DNA of 35,195 bases. Origin: Bermanella sp034112345. Lineage in GTDB: Bacteria > Pseudomonadota > Gammaproteobacteria > Pseudomonadales > Oceanobacteraceae. The stretch lies in NCBI GenBank assembly GCA_034112345.1, contig JAWUVN010000073.1, forward strand, positions 1-35,195. Reading direction: 5' to 3'. Below the pieces are notes generated by a model that was not told where the DNA came from, searched no databases, and saw nothing but the letters and a program-made list of their open reading frames with translations. The position numbers were made by a program, and so were the translations under genes. Below are positions 25,226 through 33,544 of the stretch, piece after piece. Numbering within the stretch: the stretch's first letter is position 1; each line of letters opens with the position of its first letter.

Positions 25226-26928
25226 CTTCCCACCTTAGCGATGATACCATCGTCAAATTGCGTGGGAGGGATATTCATTAACCTTAAACTAGCCTGAGTC
25301 ACCCTTGAAAAAATAGGTGCCGCCACCTCACCACCATAATATTCACGGCCCGATGGATCATCTACTACTACCACGGTTACAATTCTCGGATCATTTGAAG
25401 GTGCGATACCCGCAAATAACGCTAAATAACTTTCATCCTCATAACCATCGCGCCCCACCTTGTGAACCGTTCCTGTTTTGCCCGCTACTGTATAACCTTC
25501 AACTTTTGCCCTTCTGGCTGTGCCCTTTGGCCCAATCACAGTTTCTAGCATTTTAATCACTTGCTTGGCTACTTTCTCACTCATTATACGCTCACCAACT
25601 TCTGGGGCTTTTCGAATCAATGTTAGTGGCTGCTTAACACCACCATTAGCCAAAACCTGATAGGCTTGAGCCAATTGCAAAGGTGTTACAGCCAATCCAT
25701 AACCGTAAGACAAAGCCGCACTCTGTAGCTTACTCCACTTGTTCGATGCCACTGCTACGCTACCGCCATGCTCCCCTGGTAAGCCTAAACCGACAGATCG
25801 ACCTAAACCAAGTTTCTGATAAAATGCCCACAAATTTTCACCACCGATTTTTAATGCCAGTTTACTTACACCCACATTACTCGACTTGGTTAAAATCCCA
25901 GTGATATCTAGCTCGCCATAATTGCGATGATCTCGAATCGTGTTATTGCCTAAACGAATATAACCAGGGTGAGTATTTATGCGTGAATCTACCTTAACTT
26001 TGCCAGACATTAACGCTGCAGCAACAGTAAAAGGCTTCACTGTTGAGCCTGGTTCAAAAATATCGGTTACCACTCGATTCCTAACTGCAGACGCTTTTAA
26101 TTCTGAACGATTATTTGGATTAAAAGCGGGCTGATTCACTAAAGCTAAAATTTCTCCGGTTTTAATATCCACCATCAACAAAGAACCTGCTTTGGCCCCA
26201 TGTTGCTTAACAGATGCTTTTAATTCTCGATACGCCTGATACTGTAATCGTAAATCAATACTAAGCATCAATTCACTGCCTGATTCAGCAGGCTTTATAA
26301 TACCTAAATCTTTAACCAACCGACCCAATCGATCTTTAACAGAGCGTCCAACACCTAAATCACCCTGAAGCCACTCATCATATGCTAGCTCAGCACCTTC
26401 AATTCCAGCCTCATCTATATTTGTAAACCCCACTACATGACTAGCAACTTCCGCAGCAGGATAAAAGCGTTTATATTCTTGCTCTAAACCAATACCTGGT
26501 AGATTTAACTTTGCTATTTTATCTGCTTGCCCTGGAAACATGTGACGCTTTAAATAGATAAATTCGCGATTCGCATTCTTATTAATGTGTTTTTTTAGCT
26601 CTGACACTTTTATTTCTAAAAGTGGTGCTATCGCTGAAATATCCACTGCGTCTTTTAAGATTTGCTTAGGGTTTGCCCAGATACTTTTAACAGGTGTACT
26701 TACCGCTAACGGTTCATTATTACGATCAACAATCATGCCCCGATAAGCAGGTATATTGTGATCGCGAATGACACGCTTAGCACTTTCATTTTGTAAGAAG
26801 TCGGTTTCTAAAATTTGAAGCTGAGTTAAACGCAATACCAGAAGAGCAAACAGCAGTAAGCCGGCTGCTACTACTGTGTAGTGGCGCCAGCTACTGAAAT
26901 GCTCAGGGTATTGGTTCTTATTACTCAT
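25222..26928 (-). CDS. ftsI: septal peptidoglycan transpeptidase FtsI (PBP3)
   Basis: FtsI is the class B penicillin-binding protein that cross-links septal peptidoglycan with FtsW. The protein is 568 aa: a cytoplasmic tail, one membrane helix at about 18-38, the pedestal (PBP dimer) domain with AYRGMIVDRN, and the transpeptidase domain. The active-site serine is S295 in GSTVK, followed by the SSN motif (SSNVGVS) and KTGT (AGKTGTVHK). It overlaps the ftsL end by eight bases. Confidence 0.97.
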   Translation of the reverse strand: MSNKNQYPEHFSSWRHYTVVAAGLLLFALLVLRLTQLQILETDFLQNESAKRVIRDHNIPAYRGMIVDRNNEPLAVSTPVKSIWANPKQILKDAVDISAIAPLLEIKVSELKKHINKNANREFIYLKRHMFPGQADKIAKLNLPGIGLEQEYKRFYPAAEVASHVVGFTNIDEAGIEGAELAYDEWLQGDLGVGRSVKDRLGRLVKDLGIIKPAESGSELMLSIDLRLQYQAYRELKASVKQHGAKAGSLLMVDIKTGEILALVNQPAFNPNNRSELKASAVRNRVVTDIFEPGSTVKPFTVAAALMSGKVKVDSRINTHPGYIRLGNNTIRDHRNYGELDITGILTKSSNVGVSKLALKIGGENLWAFYQKLGLGRSVGLGLPGEHGGSVAVASNKWSKLQSAALSYGYGLAVTPLQLAQAYQVLANGGVKQPLTLIRKAPEVGERIMSEKVAKQVIKMLETVIGPKGTARRAKVEGYTVAGKTGTVHKVGRDGYEDESYLALFAGIAPSNDPRIVTVVVVDDPSGREYYGGEVAAPIFSRVTQASLRLMNIPPTQFDDGIIAKVGR

Positions 26929-27187
26929 GTATTTGAATTACCCGTGTATTATTTTTATCAGGGAATTTCATATTTAATTTATGCCTTGCTATAGCCTCAA
27001 CTCGGCTAGGAGCTGCCAAGGTGCTGTATTCGAGCATTAACAAGCCGTAATCCTCTTGTAACTTATTATGCTCATTACCTAGCGCTTGCCACTCATGTGT
27101 TAATTTTCTATATTCAAAACTGGTGTAAATAACAGAAACTGCACTAACCAATAACACCAAAGCACTTACTTTCAACTTTAAAGGCAT
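26921..27187 (-). CDS. ftsL: cell division protein FtsL
   Basis: FtsL is a small bitopic divisome protein that forms a coiled coil with FtsB and helps activate FtsWI. The 88-aa protein has one membrane helix near the N-terminus (about 5-24) and a periplasmic heptad region (about 30-65, YRKLTHEWQALGNEHNKLQ). Sequence identity is low in this family; the call rests on size, topology and position between rsmH and ftsI. Confidence 0.92.
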   Translation of the reverse strand: MPLKLKVSALVLLVSAVSVIYTSFEYRKLTHEWQALGNEHNKLQEDYGLLMLEYSTLAAPSRVEAIARHKLNMKFPDKNNTRVIQIHE

Positions 27188-27201
27188 TACAAAAGTACCG
27201 C

Positions 27202-28128
27202 TTAAACCAGTTTTTCAGCAATACGCATTATGGCGCTTCGAGAGCGCACATTCGCTTCAACCTCTTCCTTGCTCGCCTTAATCGCCTTACCTATATGCTT
27301 TAATTCTTTAGGGTAATCCGCTTCCATTATTGGAATATCCGGTGGTAATTGCGGCCCTTTTTCTTTATCTCGAATAAAGCGCTTAACCATTCGATCTTCT
27401 AAAGAGTGAAAGCTAATTACGACCAAACGCCCATCTTTATCTAAGCTGTCCATTGAATACTGCAAGGTCTCAGTTAAATCCCCTAGCTCGTTATTCAGAA
27501 AGATCCGCATACCTTGAAACGCTCGAGTTGCAGGATGCTTATTCTTTTCCCACTTAGGGTGGGCATCTTTAATCACTTGAGCCAGATCTAGGGTTCGCTC
27601 AAATGGCTCGGCTTTACGACGTTCAACTATGGCTTTCGCTAAGCGACGACTGCAACGCTCTTCACCAAACTGATAAAACACATCCGCTATTTCTTCTTCT
27701 CTTGCGACTGCGATCCACTCCGCAGCTGTCATACCGGCTTCTGTATTCATGCGCATATCCAGCGGGCCGTCTCTCATAAAACTAAAACCACGTTCAGCCT
27801 CGTCTAACTGCGGGCTACTCACACCCAAGTCCATCAATATACCTGCTACAATTTTGCCTTCGCCTTTTTGTGCGATCCACGTTTTTAACTCTGCAAACGA
27901 GCCATGACAAATACTAAAACGGCTGTCTTGCTGCTCAAGCTCTTTACCGGTTTCAATAGCTCTAGGGTCTTTATCAATACCGATCAAACGACCATGTTCC
28001 GATAAACGCTCAAGAATCAATCGGCTATGCCCACCACGACCAAATGTGCAGTCTACATACAGTCCATCAGGTGCCTGAACCAATGCATCTACAGCTTCAT
28101 TTAATAAAACGGTTATGTGTTCACTCAT
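27202..28128 (-). CDS. rsmH: 16S rRNA m4C1402 methyltransferase RsmH (MraW)
   Basis: RsmH methylates N4 of C1402 in 16S rRNA using S-adenosylmethionine. The protein is 308 aa. The N-terminal HITVLLNEAVDAL and the SAM-binding YVDCTFGRGGHS (24-35) are characteristic, as are GILMDLGVSSPQLD and the segment VVISFHSLEDRMVKRF. The start overlaps mraZ by four bases. Confidence 0.97.
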   Translation of the reverse strand: MSEHITVLLNEAVDALVQAPDGLYVDCTFGRGGHSRLILERLSEHGRLIGIDKDPRAIETGKELEQQDSRFSICHGSFAELKTWIAQKGEGKIVAGILMDLGVSSPQLDEAERGFSFMRDGPLDMRMNTEAGMTAAEWIAVAREEEIADVFYQFGEERCSRRLAKAIVERRKAEPFERTLDLAQVIKDAHPKWEKNKHPATRAFQGMRIFLNNELGDLTETLQYSMDSLDKDGRLVVISFHSLEDRMVKRFIRDKEKGPQLPPDIPIMEADYPKELKHIGKAIKASKEEVEANVRSRSAIMRIAEKLV

Positions 28129-28580
28129 AGTGATAAATTCATCAACTCTTCTGGCAATTCGGTTTCATCACGCATGGCATCTAAATAACTCTGACGACGA
28201 ACATTCCAATGCTCTTCATCCCAAAGCTCGAACTTCTTGCCTTGGCCCATCATGATCAGTTTTTTTTCTAATCCAGCGTATTCACGTAAAGGAGCTGGCA
28301 ACAACAAACGCCCACTACCGTCCATATCAATGTCGGTGGCATGGCCAATGATTAATCGTTGAATTCTTCTTGCGGCAGGGTTGAAGCTTGGTAACGCTTC
28401 AATTTTTGCTTGAATTGGCTCCCATTCTTTTAATGGGTAAACCAATAAGCACTTCTCTTCGGTATCAATCGTGACAACTAATGCACCATCGTTGCTCTCA
28501 TGCAACAATTCACGGTAGCGGGCGGGGATAGCCATACGGCCTTTCGCATCCAAATTGATATTGTGCACACCCCGAAACAT
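28125..28580 (-). CDS. mraZ: transcriptional regulator MraZ
   Basis: MraZ is a double AbrB/SpoVT-fold DNA-binding protein that represses its own dcw operon in E. coli. The 151-aa protein has two half-domains with the D-x-x-G-R-x3-P-x3-R motif at residues 11-21 (DAKGRMAIPAR) and 87-99 (DGSGRLLLPAPLR). Its predicted operator of three 10-bp-spaced TGGG repeats lies 19-42 bases upstream, between the promoter and the start codon, so autorepression is likely. Confidence 0.97.
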   Translation of the reverse strand: MFRGVHNINLDAKGRMAIPARYRELLHESNDGALVVTIDTEEKCLLVYPLKEWEPIQAKIEALPSFNPAARRIQRLIIGHATDIDMDGSGRLLLPAPLREYAGLEKKLIMMGQGKKFELWDEEHWNVRRQSYLDAMRDETELPEELMNLSL

Positions 28581-28592
28581 ATTTTTATAACC

Positions 28593-28622
28593 CCTTTACC
28601 CAGAAAACCCCACATTTACCCA
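28593..28622 (-). promoter_or_regulatory. MraZ operator: three TGGGN repeats at 10-bp spacing
   Basis: On the minus strand TGGG occurs at 28622-28619, 28612-28609 and 28602-28599, each 10 bases apart (TGGGTAAATG, TGGGGTTTTC, TGGGTAAAGG). A further GGGG follows at 28594-28591. This is the known MraZ-box pattern of TGGGN repeats separated by 5 bases. It lies downstream of the -10 box, so bound MraZ would block transcription of its own operon. Confidence 0.9.
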
Positions 28623-28641
28623 CAAAACTACACTTCTACAC

Positions 28642-28670
28642 ACTATAGAAACAGAACTAGGGCATTGCAA
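28642..28670 (-). promoter_or_regulatory. sigma-70 promoter of the mra/division cluster
   Basis: On the minus strand TTGCAA, a 17-base spacer, then TATAGT. The start would be near 28635, leaving a leader of about 55 bases that carries the MraZ operator. Confidence 0.82.
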
Positions 28671-28823
28671 GTTTAGAATCCCAAAATTCGGACATTTGGC
28701 CCATATAGAGGACAATTCATAGTAAATACAGGGGGTTCGTACTTAGACTGATTGGGAATAAAAAATGACTAAAGATTAAGCATAAAGAAATAGCTTGAAA
28801 AGGGGATGGGGATTCAATAAAGG

Positions 28824-28853
28824 TCGACCCTTGCTGATATAAGCAAGGGTCGA
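28824..28853 (-). terminator. hairpin at the 3' end of RNase P RNA (terminator)
   Basis: A perfect 12-bp inverted repeat, TCGACCCTTGCT/AGCAAGGGTCGA, with a 6-base loop, starting four bases after the mature rnpB 3' end. The T run after it on the minus strand is short (CCTTTATT), so termination may be incomplete. It could also mark the site for 3' processing of the precursor. Confidence 0.75.
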
Positions 28854-28857
28854 TTAT

Positions 28858-29221
<364 letters not shown>

Positions 29222-29229
29222 AGGGCGCA

Positions 29230-29257
29230 AGGATACGCATAAATTGGTTTTGTTCAA
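29230..29257 (-). promoter_or_regulatory. probable promoter of rnpB
   Basis: On the minus strand TTGAAC, a 16-base spacer, then TATCCT, followed by TGCGCCC before the RNA 5' end. The distance to the predicted first base is right, and the GC-rich discriminator resembles growth-rate-controlled stable RNA promoters. Confidence 0.65.
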
Positions 29258-29430
29258 GGAGAAAACGCTTTGAAATGAAGAGTATGCTGATCTTGCAATT
29301 AACAGGATGCTTGGCAGGTCATTACCAACACAGTGAGAGTGGTTAGATTCGTACAAATATAAACTTCTGAGAGAGTAAAATGTCCTAACTTAACTATTTA
29401 AGAGCAGCACCCAAAGAAAAATAAAATAGC

Positions 29431-30123
29431 TCAGCCCTCCTCTTCAAACTTATACCCCACACCATATACGGAGTGAATGATTTCTTGCCCTGGTATCACC
29501 TCGGCAATTCTTTTACGCAGTTTTTTGATATGACTATCCACAGTTCGATCGCTGACAACGCGATTATCACTATAAATACTATCGATTAACTGCTCCCGAG
29601 AATAAATACGACCCTTACCGCAATAAAGAATATTCAACAACTGAAATTCTACCGCAGTTAGCACCAACTCCCGGCCATTTATACTCGCCTTATAGCGAGA
29701 TTCATCCAAGCTAATATTCGAATTTAACTCTTGAGTGTCCGCTGGATTTGAACGCCTTAGAACTGATTTAGCCCTTGCTACAACTTCTCGAGGACTAAAG
29801 GGTTTACAAACATAATCATCAGCCCCTAATTCAAGCCCCAACAACCTATCCACTTCTTCAACCCTTGCTGTCAGCATAATAATTGGAACTGAAGAGAAAG
29901 CCCTTAAACCCTTGCAGATCTCTATACCATCCTTACCTGGAAGCATAATATCCAATAACACTAAGTCAGGTGAATTTTGCTGCACCCAAGACTCCACCTC
30001 CAAACCATTATCTATATGGTGCGTCAAATATCCAGATTGCTCAAAATAGTCTGACAATAACTGTGCAAGCTTATTCTCATCCTCAACGATCAAGATTACT
30101 TGCTTACCCATTGTTTGATTCAT
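29431..30123 (-). CDS. BaeR-like response regulator (OmpR/PhoB family)
   Basis: A 230-aa DNA-binding response regulator. The receiver domain occupies about 8-122, with the phosphoacceptor D58 (LLDIMLPG), acidic residues E14/D15 and the conserved K107 (CKPFSPREVVAR). A winged-helix OmpR domain follows (about 135-228, with SDRTVDSHIKKLRKRI and VYGVGYKF). The stretches RLLGLELGADDYVCKPFS and VVSDRTVDSH resemble E. coli BaeR closely. The gene starts five bases after the sensor kinase stop, with AAGG nine bases upstream, so they form a pair. BaeR governs envelope stress and efflux in E. coli; here the neighbours suggest a role in controlling the porin/VTC genes, which is inference. Confidence 0.93.
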   Translation of the reverse strand: MNQTMGKQVILIVEDENKLAQLLSDYFEQSGYLTHHIDNGLEVESWVQQNSPDLVLLDIMLPGKDGIEICKGLRAFSSVPIIMLTARVEEVDRLLGLELGADDYVCKPFSPREVVARAKSVLRRSNPADTQELNSNISLDESRYKASINGRELVLTAVEFQLLNILYCGKGRIYSREQLIDSIYSDNRVVSDRTVDSHIKKLRKRIAEVIPGQEIIHSVYGVGYKFEEEG

Positions 30124-30128
30124 AAATA

Positions 30129-31667
30129 TTAGCCTTGATGTTTTTTAAGGTTCTTTAGAGTCATAACAGGTAAGTGAACCGAAATCCAAATACCGCCCAA
30201 AGGTGAGGCCTTCGCATCGATACTTCCATTATGGGCCGATACGATATTCTTACAAATTGACAAACCTAGTCCTGCACCACCCGTTACTCGATTACGCGAT
30301 GACTCCACTCTAAATAGGCGCTCAAATAAGCGAGACTCTTCCGCCTTACTCACCCCTGGTGACGAGTCTTGAAAATTGAAAACGACGCCACTTCTATCTG
30401 AATCTACTTCTACAAGCAGTTTTCCTGGGGCATCGGTATAACGCAAACTATTCTTCAATAAATTACTAAACAATTGCTTAAGCCTAGCAGCATCAGCCAA
30501 AATAACGACATTAGAATTTAGAGTTGAGTCAAAGCTTAAGGATATATTTTTACTCTCAAATTCTGATGAAAAAGATTCAATAATTAAACTTAAAACATCA
30601 ACCGGATTAACTTTAGTTTTTTGATAATTAAGAGCACCGATATCCGACATAGATAACTCATACAAATCGTTAATCAAGTGATTTAAATGCTCAACTTCAG
30701 CATGCAATGATTCAAGTGCCTGAGGACTGTACTCTCGCACACCATCTTGTATCGATTCTATCTCACCCTTTAATATTGCAAGTGGCGTACGTAATTCATG
30801 AGATATATCAGCAATCCACTGCTGCCGTGCTTTTTCATTTTCCCTTAGGGTATTCGCCAGTGAATTAAAGTTTTTTGATAGCAGCCCCAATTCATCCTTG
30901 GTGGTAACTGGAATCACTGTTTTATAGTGACCTGAGATCAATCGCTCAGTCCCCTTACTTAAAAACTTAATAGGCTTAACTAAGTGAGCTGCTATCGGGA
31001 AAACCACCAACACACAAATAATCACCATCAAGAATGCAACAAACAAAAATGCTTTTGATTGCTGCTCAACAAACAATAAATCTAATTCACTAGATAGTTT
31101 ATTTTGAGGGAAATGCCCAAGATAGCCAACAATCTCATTATCGACGATCAATGAGAGAAGCCTCAATTCATCAACTCTGTCTATACGCCCGACAACAACA
31201 CCCTTATTACGATCCAAAAGCATTGGGCGATCATCTGTTTCACCACGAGGAGGTGGTCGCCTAGAGAATTCAGGAGGTGGGAACCGCTGACCTTCAGGCC
31301 TGTTATTTGAAGGCCTATCATTGCGCCTATTTTCTCCCATACCCCCTCTAAACCGTGTAGACGGCCCAAAAGATGCCCCATCTACATGAACTGAAACTAA
31401 CTTATCCCAAATCGAAAAATCATCCAAAAAACCTGACCAACTTTTATTTTCCTCCCAATGCTTTATAAGCTCTTTGCTCATCTGATGGTATTTCTGCTCT
31501 TCCTGCTTATTTATATAATCTAAAAAGCCTTGATCAAAACTCCATGACATCACCAAATACATGCATAGAACAACGCTACCAGTAGCTAATAGCAAAACTG
31601 AAAATAATTTGAAACGAATATTAAAATTTATATCATTTAGTTTAAACACAAGAAACCCAAGCTTCAT
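30129..31667 (-). CDS. BaeS-like sensor histidine kinase
   Basis: An inner-membrane sensor kinase of 512 aa if it begins at the ATG at 31667; an in-frame TTG at 31703 would add 12 residues. Neither start has a clear ribosome binding site. Membrane helices lie at about 22-41 and 205-225, enclosing a periplasmic sensor. A HAMP domain follows, then HisKA with the phosphorylated H290 (SHELRTPLAILKGEIE) and an HATPase domain with GGAGLGLSICKNIV. The segment MSWSFDQGFLDYIN after helix 1 resembles BaeS. The periplasmic region has an unusual stretch at 105-148 with 11 arginines and many prolines. It lies downstream of the porin gene in the same direction. Confidence 0.92.
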   Translation of the reverse strand: MKLGFLVFKLNDINFNIRFKLFSVLLLATGSVVLCMYLVMSWSFDQGFLDYINKQEEQKYHQMSKELIKHWEENKSWSGFLDDFSIWDKLVSVHVDGASFGPSTRFRGGMGENRRNDRPSNNRPEGQRFPPPEFSRRPPPRGETDDRPMLLDRNKGVVVGRIDRVDELRLLSLIVDNEIVGYLGHFPQNKLSSELDLLFVEQQSKAFLFVAFLMVIICVLVVFPIAAHLVKPIKFLSKGTERLISGHYKTVIPVTTKDELGLLSKNFNSLANTLRENEKARQQWIADISHELRTPLAILKGEIESIQDGVREYSPQALESLHAEVEHLNHLINDLYELSMSDIGALNYQKTKVNPVDVLSLIIESFSSEFESKNISLSFDSTLNSNVVILADAARLKQLFSNLLKNSLRYTDAPGKLLVEVDSDRSGVVFNFQDSSPGVSKAEESRLFERLFRVESSRNRVTGGAGLGLSICKNIVSAHNGSIDAKASPLGGIWISVHLPVMTLKNLKKHQG

Positions 31668-31696
31668 CAGTGATTTTAATAATAGCGTGTAACTCG

Positions 31697-31711
31697 TTAA
31701 CAATCTGTTAA
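31697..31711. repeat. short inverted repeat upstream of the sensor kinase
   Basis: TTAACA-ATC-TGTTAA, a perfect 6-bp inverted repeat with a 3-base centre. It lies in the 71-base space between the porin stop and the kinase ATG at 31667 and touches the alternative TTG start. There is no T run on the minus strand after it, so an operator is more likely than a terminator. Chance occurrence in AT-rich DNA is possible. Confidence 0.35.
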
Positions 31712-31738
31712 AAAAGTATAAAAATCAGCATTACCAGT

Positions 31739-32857
31739 CTAATACAAGTACTGAATCCTAAAAGCCACACCTTGCCCTGCATCACTATCATTGATGATTT
31801 CAGAAGATTGAGTACGAACATAATTGCCCATTAATCGAATGTTTGAATCATAATAATAGTTAACACCCAAAGAAAAAGTTTCTAACTTAGAGCCATCACT
31901 ATTTTGCGAGGTATCAAGCTCACTGTATCTAGATGCAATTTCCCAAGCCCCTTTTTTTGACTTGGGCTTGACCCCTGAAAAAGCACCACCCTTATAACCA
32001 CGCTGCTCACCAGTTAAAAAGTAACTGGCTTGGATATAATACGCACTTAGATCAACATCCTCTGAAGCATCCACCGCTTCTAAGCTTGCCGTAAAGTACT
32101 CTGATTGAAAAGATAAAGGCCCGTTTACCCAAGCTAGCTCTACAACAGCTTGCTGTAATACATCTGTAGCAATCTTATTCGTTTCAATGATTTCATCAGA
32201 CAAGTGTAATTCTGCTCGCTCATCAATTTCAAAGTTCTCGCCATTAAGATAACGCAATGAGCTTGCTACACCAAGGTGTAACAACTTTCCACCTCTATTA
32301 ATAGGAGCCCAACTTACCCTCGATGTAATTGCATAAGATGTATCATCACCTTCATCCTCTTTCAAATTCATCAACGCAAATGACCAATTTAAATCATTCT
32401 GAGAAAATGACATCATAGCGCCTTTATTCTTTCCTGGTGCAAAAGCATTACTGCCCATAGATCGCTCTAAAAAAGTTGAGTTCTTAGAGCTTGTCATATT
32501 CTCTAAACCAAATGGCTCTTTAAACTTCCCCAGCGTTAACTGCGCACCTTCCCAACCATCATAGCGAGCATAAGCATCACCGATTTCACTGCTTTCATCG
32601 CCTTCATCAAAATTTATTTGTAGCTTAGCTTTCCAATTATTTTTCAGGTTATGTTTAATATCAAGCCGAGCTCGCCTAACCTCAGTATTAAGCTCCGTAT
32701 CGCTTTCAACGTTATTTCTTAAGTTACCGTTAAGAAAGCTATAATCAAACATAAATACAGTATTAATTTCTGTATCAGCCTTAGTTTGAGAATAAGCCCC
32801 CAGAGAGAATACAATCATGCATACAAACGAGAAATACTTAACAAAATAATTATTCAT
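31739..32857 (-). CDS. OprO/OprP-type outer-membrane porin (Porin_O_P family)
   Basis: A predicted outer-membrane beta-barrel of 372 aa. The start at 32857 is chosen because AAGG lies six bases upstream in AATAAGGTGTGAC; an in-frame ATG at 32881 overlaps the preceding gene. A signal peptide is clear, with cleavage probably after residues YSQTKA. The mature protein has alternating beta-strand patterns and the family hallmark TLGKFKEPFGLENM. It ends in an aromatic residue (RIQYLY), as barrels inserted by BamA do. Characterised family members OprP and OprO of Pseudomonas conduct phosphate and pyrophosphate, but many relatives are uncharacterised and the specificity here is not shown. Its coupling to the DUF4956 and VTC genes makes a phosphate-related substrate attractive. 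Confidence 0.85.
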   Translation of the reverse strand: MNNYFVKYFSFVCMIVFSLGAYSQTKADTEINTVFMFDYSFLNGNLRNNVESDTELNTEVRRARLDIKHNLKNNWKAKLQINFDEGDESSEIGDAYARYDGWEGAQLTLGKFKEPFGLENMTSSKNSTFLERSMGSNAFAPGKNKGAMMSFSQNDLNWSFALMNLKEDEGDDTSYAITSRVSWAPINRGGKLLHLGVASSLRYLNGENFEIDERAELHLSDEIIETNKIATDVLQQAVVELAWVNGPLSFQSEYFTASLEAVDASEDVDLSAYYIQASYFLTGEQRGYKGGAFSGVKPKSKKGAWEIASRYSELDTSQNSDGSKLETFSLGVNYYYDSNIRLMGNYVRTQSSEIINDSDAGQGVAFRIQYLY

Positions 32858-32870
32858 GTCACACCTTATT

Positions 32871-33521
32871 TTATTTAACATCTACATACTTAGCATCATT
32901 TTCTGAATAATTACTCAATGACTCATAAGATTCACTAAAAGGCTGGTACTTAACAATAATATCCACACAGTCTTTCACGAAATCAATATGTACAATACTC
33001 ACATCTTGAACATTCAGCCCTGTTCTATTCTTTAAATCTTCAATCAAAATATCATGTCGATCAGGTACAATATTTTCAATCTTTTCATATTGAATTGTTT
33101 TTTCCAACAAGGCCTGACCACTCAAAAAATGTTCACAAAGCAACGCACAAGAAATAAACACAGAATGCAATACAAATAATTCAAGCAGGGCCACCGACCC
33201 TACTGAAGACAACAATGACATTGCAATAACAAGAAAAAGATATGTCATTTCCTTAACTGTGATTGACTCTGTTCGATATCTTAACATCGAAAACACTGCA
33301 AATAATCCAAAAGCAAAACCCATAGATATATCAACCGAATGCAATAGATATGTAACACTAAATACCCCCACAGCAAATAGTATGAAAGAAGTAGCATGCT
33401 CTCTATTCCCTACAGGAGTCTTTGAAAACCCTCGCATATAGCAGCCAAATACCAATAAACATACAGAGAATGTATTGAGTAATAATTTTAAAATAAAGTC
33501 AGAATCTAACGTTGAAAACAT
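32871..33521 (-). CDS. DUF4956 family membrane protein
   Basis: A 216-aa inner-membrane protein of unknown function. About five hydrophobic segments are visible (roughly 9-28, 44-61, 66-80, 92-108 and 110-130), followed by a soluble C-terminal domain of about 85 residues. The most characteristic stretch is GFAFGLFAVFSMLRYRTE (68-85) followed by KEMTYLFLVIA, which I recognise as DUF4956. The ribosome binding site AAGGA is at eight bases. The gene starts 23 bases after the VTC-domain gene, and its stop lies 13 bases before the porin start, so the three are probably one transcript. DUF4956 genes commonly sit beside VTC-domain genes; a channel or partner role is a guess. Confidence 0.85.
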   Translation of the reverse strand: MFSTLDSDFILKLLLNTFSVCLLVFGCYMRGFSKTPVGNREHATSFILFAVGVFSVTYLLHSVDISMGFAFGLFAVFSMLRYRTESITVKEMTYLFLVIAMSLLSSVGSVALLELFVLHSVFISCALLCEHFLSGQALLEKTIQYEKIENIVPDRHDILIEDLKNRTGLNVQDVSIVHIDFVKDCVDIIVKYQPFSESYESLSNYSENDAKYVDVK

Positions 33522-33544
33522 ATAAAAGTCCTTAGGTATGTATA

